11,008 nucleotides of DNA from Limisphaerales bacterium (GTDB taxonomy: Bacteria; Verrucomicrobiota; Verrucomicrobiia; Limisphaerales; PALSA-1396), in assembly GCA_003140275.1 (NCBI GenBank), contig PLJQ01000246.1, forward strand, positions 1 to 11,008, read 5' to 3'. The notes beneath the pieces were generated by a model, which was not told the DNA's origin, ran no database searches, and saw only the letters and a list, made by a program, of their open reading frames with translations. Positions 7,178 through 11,008 of this stretch are shown piece by piece; within the stretch, counting starts at the first letter, position 1, and each line of letters begins with the position of its first letter. The position numbers and the translations under genes were made by a program.

Positions 7178-7720
7178 GTGGACGACACCATCCCATTTGC
7201 CAGCCATGAGTATTTTGTGATGCTCGCGCTGCTGTTGTTTGCCCGCGGAATGGACTTTCTCAGCACCTGGATCGCCACGCCGAATCTTGTTTTGGAAGGC
7301 AATCCACTGGTAAAAAAACTCGGTTGGAAGTGGGGCGCGGGGATTAACTTGTTGTTGTGTTTCACGTTCGCCGCCTGGCCGCTGCCCGCCATTGTCATCA
7401 GCACCAGCAGCGTGCTCGTGGCGGCGCGGAATTTTCAATCGGCCTGGCTGATGCGCTCGCTGGGTGAAGAACCGTATCGCAACTGGCACGTCGAACGATT
7501 GCAGGAAACGCGCATCACGCTGTACCTGCTCTGCTTGTTCGCGCAGACCGCGCTCCTGTCGGGTGTGGGCGCGGCCCTGGTCTTCTTCACCGGCGGACAA
7601 CTGGTGTCGTTGGCCGTTGGCCTGGGCATCATCGCCTACGCGCTGGCGGTGGCCATTTACACGTTGCTTTCGGTCTGGCGCATCCGGCGCGTTCGCCGTC
7701 ATAATGCGTGGGACAGTTGA
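7178..7720 (+). CDS. Small multi-pass membrane protein of unknown function
   Basis: The 180-residue product has about four hydrophobic helices (roughly 11-31, 53-75, 114-137, 141-166) and a basic C-terminus (WRIRRVRRHN) that should be cytoplasmic. The segment ARGMDFLSTWIATP, followed by LEGNPLVKKLGWKWG (39-53), recalls small membrane proteins of the DUF5658 type, where D-x-x-[ST] and E-x-NP motifs lie around the first helix. The match is from memory and weak. The only start near the N-terminus is the GTG at 7178, ten bases after a hairpin-forming repeat and without a clear ribosome site. It follows hisI in the same direction with a 90-bp gap, so cotranscription is possible but nothing ties it to histidine synthesis. 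Confidence 0.75.
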   Translation: MDDTIPFASHEYFVMLALLLFARGMDFLSTWIATPNLVLEGNPLVKKLGWKWGAGINLLLCFTFAAWPLPAIVISTSSVLVAARNFQSAWLMRSLGEEPYRNWHVERLQETRITLYLLCLFAQTALLSGVGAALVFFTGGQLVSLAVGLGIIAYALAVAIYTLLSVWRIRRVRRHNAWDS

Positions 7721-7744
7721 AAAAGTGCGAAATGTACCCTTCGT

Positions 7745-7834
7745 ATGAATTTAGTTTTTGTCGTTACCGGGATAGCGCTCCTGGTGTTCCTGATTCACTT
7801 TTTAAGTCGGCGCATCTCAGAGCGACTGGGCTAG
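7745..7834 (+). CDS. Possible 29-residue single-helix membrane microprotein
   Basis: An ATG at 7745 opens 29 codons ending in TAG (7832-7834). The peptide MNLVFVVTGIALLVFLIHFL, then SRRISERLG, is one strong membrane helix (about 3-20) followed by a basic, probably cytoplasmic tail, as in genuine small membrane proteins. It starts 24 bp after the stop of the larger membrane protein and ends 13 bp before the next ORF, so it fills the gap well. There is no obvious Shine-Dalgarno sequence. An ORF this short can arise by chance. Confidence 0.4.
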   Translation: MNLVFVVTGIALLVFLIHFLSRRISERLG

Positions 7835-7847
7835 ATACCAGACCAAC

Positions 7848-8096
7848 ATGATCTTTCCTTCGACGATTCCTGCCCTTAACCCACTGGAGGTGCGTTGCGA
7901 GCGTTGGAAGGGCCTTAACACAGTCCGGCTACAGTTATTTGGGATTCATAGCACCGGTGGCAAAGACACGCCGTTTTACGGGCTGGTGGTCGTTGTTACG
8001 AAACCGGAAGGAAACATGACAGAACTAATCCGTGGTCGGATTTACGAAAGAAGAAAGGTGCGCATACTTTCAGACTCCGTCTTTGAAGTTTACTAA
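7848..8096 (+). CDS. Hypothetical 82-residue protein
   Basis: The ORF runs from ATG at 7848 to TAA at 8094-8096 and encodes a soluble, probably beta-rich protein (segments LNTVRLQLFGI, FYGLVVVVTKP, RKVRILSDSVFEVY). No domain, signal peptide or catalytic motif is recognisable. Local GC content is lower than in the flanking hisI and trpE genes, which could mean recent acquisition or a non-conserved ORF. It ends about 60 bp before the preferred trpE start in the same direction. It is kept because it fills an otherwise empty gap and its composition is protein-like. Confidence 0.5.
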   Translation: MIFPSTIPALNPLEVRCERWKGLNTVRLQLFGIHSTGGKDTPFYGLVVVVTKPEGNMTELIRGRIYERRKVRILSDSVFEVY

Positions 8097-8159
8097 AAAC
8101 CTCTGTTGCTTAAAACTTCCGACCAAGCGCCCTCTTTTGACTCGGACGCTGAACTGGAA

Positions 8160-9734
8160 ATGCATTCACCGACGCTGGACGAATTCTTGAAACTTGCGAC
8201 GCAGGGAAATCTGATTCCCGTCACGCGCCGCATTCTTGCTGATTTTGAAACGCCACTCTCGGCGTATCGCAAAATTCGCGGGCAGGGCGAATCGTTTCTG
8301 TTCGAGTCGGTCGAAGGCGGCGAGCATCTGGGCCGCTACTCGTTTGTGGGCTGCAACCCGCGCGCGGTCATCAAACAGACGGGCAATCGCGTCGAGGTAC
8401 TCGAGGGCCGGAAGGTGGTGGAGAAGTTTGAAATTAAAGGTAGTGCGGGCAATCCTCTGCCCGCCGACCCACCGGCAACCGGGCCACGGCGCGCAGAGGA
8501 CTGCGCGCCCGGCCAGGTCAGGGACGGCCTCGAAGTCGTCGAACGGGTGTTGAAACGATACCGCGCAGTGCCGGCACCAGGCTTGCCGCGCTTCACCGGC
8601 GGCGCGGTCGGCTTCATCGGTTACGAGTTCATCCACGACGTGGAGCCAATCGTGCCGCGCCCGCCCCACGACGACCTAAAAACCCCGGTGATGTATTTCC
8701 TCATCGCCGACGAACTGCTCATCTTCGATCGCGTGGCGCAAACGATCACCATTCTCGTCAACGCCGTGCTCGATGACTCGACCAGCGCGGCGGACGCTTA
8801 CGAAAACGCCGTCGCGGAAATCGAACGGCTGGTTTCACTGCTCGAGCAGCCGATTGAACATTTCCCCGTCACGTTGCCGCAGAAAGTGCCCTCCGTTCCG
8901 TTCGAGTCGAACACGCCCAGGGAAAAATTCCTGGCAAACGTGCTCAAAGCCAAGGAATACATCGTCGCCGGCGACATCATCCAGGTCGTCGGCTCGCAGC
9001 GTTTCTCGACCCCCGTCAAGGCCGCGCCGCTGGACATTTATCGCGCTGCGCGCAGCATCAACCCATCGCCCTACATGTTTCTGCTGGAACTCGACGGATT
9101 TTCGCTCGTCGGCGCATCACCGGAGATTCACGTCCGCTGCGAAGATCACAAGGTGGAAATCCGACCCATCGCCGGCACGCGTCCTCGCGGCAAAACGCCG
9201 GGCGAAGACGCCGCGCTGGAAAGGGAACTGCTCGCGGACCCGAAGGAACGCGCCGAGCATGTCATGCTCGTGGACCTCGCGCGCAACGACATTGGCCGCG
9301 TCTGTGACTACGTCAGTGTGCAGGTGCGCGACCTGATGATCATCGAGCGTTACAGTCACGTCATGCACATCGTCTCGCAGGTCGAGGGCAAACTTTCCGA
9401 GGACAAGACGCCGTTCGATTTGATGCGCGCCACGTTTCCCGCCGGCACGTTGAGCGGCGCGCCGAAAGTCCGCGCCATGCAAATCATTGCCGAACTGGAA
9501 CAGACGGCGCGCGGCCCTTACGGCGGCTGCGTTGGATATTTCAGCTTCAACGGGAATCTGGATTGTTGCATCACCATTCGTACTGCGCTGATCAAGGATG
9601 GCAAAGCCTACGTGCAAGCTGGCGGCGGCTGGGTGAACGATTCGACACCGGAGGCGGAGTTCCAGGAAACAGTGAACAAGAGCAAGGCGATGCTCAAAGC
9701 CGTGGCGCTGGCAGAGACGTTTGCGAAGAAATAA
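8160..9734 (+). CDS. trpE: Anthranilate synthase component I
   Basis: TrpE converts chorismate to anthranilate, with ammonia supplied by TrpG, in the first committed step of tryptophan synthesis. The 524-residue product shows the Trp feedback-site segment FESVEGGEHLGRYSF (about 48-62) and GGAVGFIGYE (147-156). The chorismate-binding core includes SPYMFLLELDGFSLVGASPE (303-322), RPIAGTRPRG (335-344), ERAEHVMLVDLARND (363-377), TLSGAPKVRAM (430-440) and QAGGGWVNDSTPE (486-498). Family N-termini begin near HSPTLDEFLKLATQGNLIPV, which selects the ATG at 8160. An in-frame TTG at 8106 would add 18 unlike residues. About 25 residues near 94-120 (NPLPADPPATGPRRAEDCAPG region) look like an insertion and coincide with a DNA palindrome. 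No trpG follows: a toxin-antitoxin pair and a second trpE 3' end come next. The last 113 bp are duplicated downstream. Confidence 0.96.
   Translation: MHSPTLDEFLKLATQGNLIPVTRRILADFETPLSAYRKIRGQGESFLFESVEGGEHLGRYSFVGCNPRAVIKQTGNRVEVLEGRKVVEKFEIKGSAGNPLPADPPATGPRRAEDCAPGQVRDGLEVVERVLKRYRAVPAPGLPRFTGGAVGFIGYEFIHDVEPIVPRPPHDDLKTPVMYFLIADELLIFDRVAQTITILVNAVLDDSTSAADAYENAVAEIERLVSLLEQPIEHFPVTLPQKVPSVPFESNTPREKFLANVLKAKEYIVAGDIIQVVGSQRFSTPVKAAPLDIYRAARSINPSPYMFLLELDGFSLVGASPEIHVRCEDHKVEIRPIAGTRPRGKTPGEDAALERELLADPKERAEHVMLVDLARNDIGRVCDYVSVQVRDLMIIERYSHVMHIVSQVEGKLSEDKTPFDLMRATFPAGTLSGAPKVRAMQIIAELEQTARGPYGGCVGYFSFNGNLDCCITIRTALIKDGKAYVQAGGGWVNDSTPEAEFQETVNKSKAMLKAVALAETFAKK
8482..8514. repeat. GC-rich palindrome inside trpE
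   Basis: GGCGCGCAG (8488-8496) and CTGCGCGCC (8501-8509) form a perfect 9-bp inverted repeat with a 4-nt loop (AGGA). GGCC at 8482-8485 and 8511-8514 can extend the stem after a small bulge. It encodes part of the Pro/Arg/Gly-rich stretch that looks inserted relative to other TrpE proteins. An in-frame palindromic repeat insertion is the simplest explanation. Confidence 0.7.
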
Positions 9735-9735
9735 T
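9623..9735 (+). repeat. Direct repeat, copy 1: functional trpE 3' end
   Basis: These 113 bp, encoding the last 36 or so TrpE residues and the stop, recur at 10384-10496 with nine mismatches (about 92% identity) and no gaps. The two copies bracket the toxin-antitoxin pair. Copy 1 is continuous with the intact trpE gene. Confidence 0.93.
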
Positions 9736-9752
9736 CAAGCCAGCGAGGGCCG

Positions 9753-10097
9753 ATGGACAATCCCGAACCAATCCTGTCCGTCAGCTTCTTCAAAACGGAA
9801 ACTGGACGTGAACCCGTTCGCGAATGGATCAAATCTCTCCCGCGCGAGCAACGCAAAATCATCGGCGAAGACATCAAGACCGTGCAATTCGGCCGGCCGC
9901 TTGGAATGCCGCTGGTTTGCAAACTCGACCGTGCCCTGTGGGAACTCCGCATCCGGCTGCCCAAGGGCATCGTGCGCGTCTTGTTCACAGCGGGCGAGGG
10001 GCGGATGATTCTTTTGCACGGATTCATCAAGAAATCACAGAAAACTTCTCAAGATGACTTGGCACTGGCGAAAACCCGCCTGCGTCTGCTACAATAA
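9753..10097 (+). CDS. higB: HigB/RelE-superfamily toxin (Gp49-like)
   Basis: The 114-residue basic protein matches the phage-derived Gp49-like/HigB toxins, RelE-fold ribonucleases that cut mRNA, usually at the ribosome. Characteristic features are the N-terminal F-x-x-x-x-G-x-x-P-V-x-x-W (about 13-25), KLDRALWELRIRL (57-69), GIVRVLFTA (72-80) and MILLHGFIKKSQKTSQDDLA (85-104). The LWELR, LLHGF and KKSQKT stretches are the family's most conserved. A GAGG at 9745-9748 lies 4 bp before the ATG, one of the few clear ribosome sites in the window. The stop is four bases before the antitoxin start, giving the toxin-first order typical of higBA. It begins 18 bp after the trpE stop and is bracketed by trpE 3'-end repeats, pointing to horizontal arrival. 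The subgroup name is by motif only. Confidence 0.9.
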   Translation: MDNPEPILSVSFFKTETGREPVREWIKSLPREQRKIIGEDIKTVQFGRPLGMPLVCKLDRALWELRIRLPKGIVRVLFTAGEGRMILLHGFIKKSQKTSQDDLALAKTRLRLLQ

Positions 10098-10101
10098 GGC
10101 C

Positions 10102-10383
10102 ATGAAGAAAGCGCACATCGGTTCGGACTTCGACGACTTCCTGCAACAGGACGGCCTGCTCGCGGAGTGTGAAGCCGGTGCGCTCCGTCGCGTGGTAACT
10201 TGGCAGATCGAACAGGAGATGAAGCGCCGCCGCATTTCTCGCACGACGCTTGCCATTCGCATGAAAACCAGCCGCACGACACTCGACCGGCTTTTTACTG
10301 AGGAAGAAACTCCCGTTACACTTCAACTCTTGGAACGCGCCGCGTTAGCCTTGGGCCGCAAGTTGAAAGTCGAATTGGCCTGA
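10102..10383 (+). CDS. higA: HigA-like XRE-family antitoxin
   Basis: The 93-residue product carries a helix-turn-helix at about 43-66 (RRISRTTLAIRMKTSRTTLD) inside a short XRE-type domain, after an acidic N-terminal arm (GSDFDDFLQQDGLLAE). Antitoxins of this class bind and silence the partner toxin and repress the shared promoter. The ATG at 10102, four bases after the toxin stop, gives the expected protein. A longer in-frame start at 10054 would lie inside the toxin gene and add a Cys/Trp-rich stretch unlike the family. The stop codon (10381-10383) directly abuts the second copy of the trpE 3' end. The pair with the upstream toxin is clear. The promoter should lie just before 9753, possibly within the trpE end. 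Confidence 0.9.
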   Translation: MKKAHIGSDFDDFLQQDGLLAECEAGALRRVVTWQIEQEMKRRRISRTTLAIRMKTSRTTLDRLFTEEETPVTLQLLERAALALGRKLKVELA

Positions 10384-10495
10384 CGGCGGCTGGATGAACG
10401 ATTCGACCCCGGAGGCGGAGTTCCAGGAAACGGTGAACAAGAACAAGGCGATGCTCAAAGCCGTGGCGTTGGCGGAAAACTTTGCGAAGAAATAA
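10384..10495 (+). pseudogene. Detached trpE 3'-end fragment (direct repeat, copy 2)
   Basis: Reading in the trpE frame gives a TrpE C-terminus (GGWMNDSTPEAEFQETVNKN, ending AENFAKK) and a stop, with no start of its own. It matches 9623-9735 at about 92%. Of eight changed codons, five are synonymous and three give V-to-M, S-to-N and T-to-N. That bias suggests the copies diverged as working genes in different lineages before being joined, rather than decaying after a local duplication. It abuts the antitoxin stop exactly. Confidence 0.92.
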
Positions 10496-10740
10496 TAAAT
10501 TCTCCCGAAACTGACCTGAATTTCGCTCACAAATTTAGGGGTTGGACGGTTTTTGGCCCACCATGCCACTCAGAATGATTTGCGGATACTAACCCAAATC
10601 GGTTAAGAATCTACCAGTGCCAGTGCCAAATTTAGCCGCAAAGCAGCTATTGCCGCATTTCCATCGATGCGGTTCTCCGCGTATGAACATGATGAATGGT
10701 TGCTAAACACAGCGTCAGGTAGTGGGCTACTTTGAAAATT

Positions 10741-11008
10741 CTATTTTTTATTCGACGCAATTCGATCAACTGACTCTTTGAAATTTGTCGGCAATTCTAA
10801 AAGGTCTTTTGCCGGTGACAGACGTTTATCCGTGTCATCGTGGCTCAGTTCCTCGATCCGAAATAGTTTCTGCGCCCAGGTGGGCTGGCCGGGATGGGTG
10901 ACGTCCACCACGTCGCCAAGTTAAAGCGCCAAACCCTTCACGTTGGTCTTCAATTGGCACGTCCTCATTGAGCCGAGATGTAGCTGTTCTCGATGCGGGA
11001 TTCGCAGC
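10741..11008 (-). pseudogene. Decayed C-terminal fragment of a possible phage tail-type protein
   Basis: Read on the minus strand, one frame gives LGDVVDVTHPGQPTW, AQKLFRIEELSHDDTDKRLS and a stop at 10741-10743. The L-G-D-V-V-x-V-T-H-P ... F-R-I-E-E pattern recalls the C-terminal part of phage tail tip (host-specificity type) proteins. The frame is interrupted upstream by a TAA (10921-10923). The preceding protein-like segment TCQLKTNVKGLAL is in the same frame, while CESRIENSYISAQ, further upstream, is in another frame ending at a TGA (10965-10967). This suggests at least one nonsense mutation and one frameshift. The 5' part lies outside the window. The family assignment is tentative. The broken-gene pattern is better supported. 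Confidence 0.4.

Noticed and set aside
8106..8159. Upstream TTG start for trpE adding 18 residues
   Set aside because: The added residues do not resemble TrpE N-termini, and family proteins start near the ATG at 8160. There is no ribosome site at either, so some doubt remains.
10345..10569. Minus-strand ORF similar to the minus-strand ORF at 9608-10030
   Set aside because: The similarity arises only because both lie antisense to the two copies of the trpE 3' end.

Overview
The window looks like chromosomal DNA from a GC-rich, non-model bacterium, most likely a member of the Verrucomicrobiota (Pedosphaera/Limisphaerales type). This is inferred from three things: a secreted protein built of RCC1-like repeats with the 'HSLAL..DGTVVAWG' consensus, weak or absent Shine-Dalgarno sites with several TTG/GTG starts, and scattered palindromic repeats. 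No rRNA or tRNA is present to confirm it.

Layout. Positions 2-169 hold the C-terminal tail of a gene that begins outside the window, ending inside a 10-bp tandem repeat. A secreted RCC1-repeat protein is on the minus strand (386-1366), divergent from a tightly coupled two-gene operon on the plus strand (1940-3685 and 3682-5055, ATGA overlap). This operon is the most intriguing part. The first protein ends in two membrane helices carrying a MotA/TolQ/ExbB-like signature. The second begins with a membrane helix containing one aspartate, as in MotB/ExbD/TolR, followed by a long coiled coil and a trypsin-like C-terminal domain. I infer an ion-driven envelope machine of a type I cannot match to a named system.

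Then come single metabolic genes: a DegT/DnrJ-family PLP aminotransferase (5225-6475), hisI (6695-7087), a small membrane protein (7178-7720), two small unknown ORFs (7745-7834, 7848-8096) and trpE (8160-9734). The gaps hold palindromic or inverted-repeat structures (6499-6587, 7090-7168), and a palindrome also lies inside trpE (8482-8514).

Directly after trpE is a HigBA-type toxin-antitoxin pair (9753-10383). It is followed immediately by a diverged second copy of the last 113 bp of trpE (10384-10496). The TA pair therefore sits between two trpE 3' ends, the footprint expected of a cassette that entered at the trpE terminus. Positions 10497-10740 are AT-richer and show nothing I can support. 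The last 268 bp carry, on the minus strand, what looks like a decayed C-terminal fragment of a phage-tail-type gene, so the right end appears to be accessory DNA.
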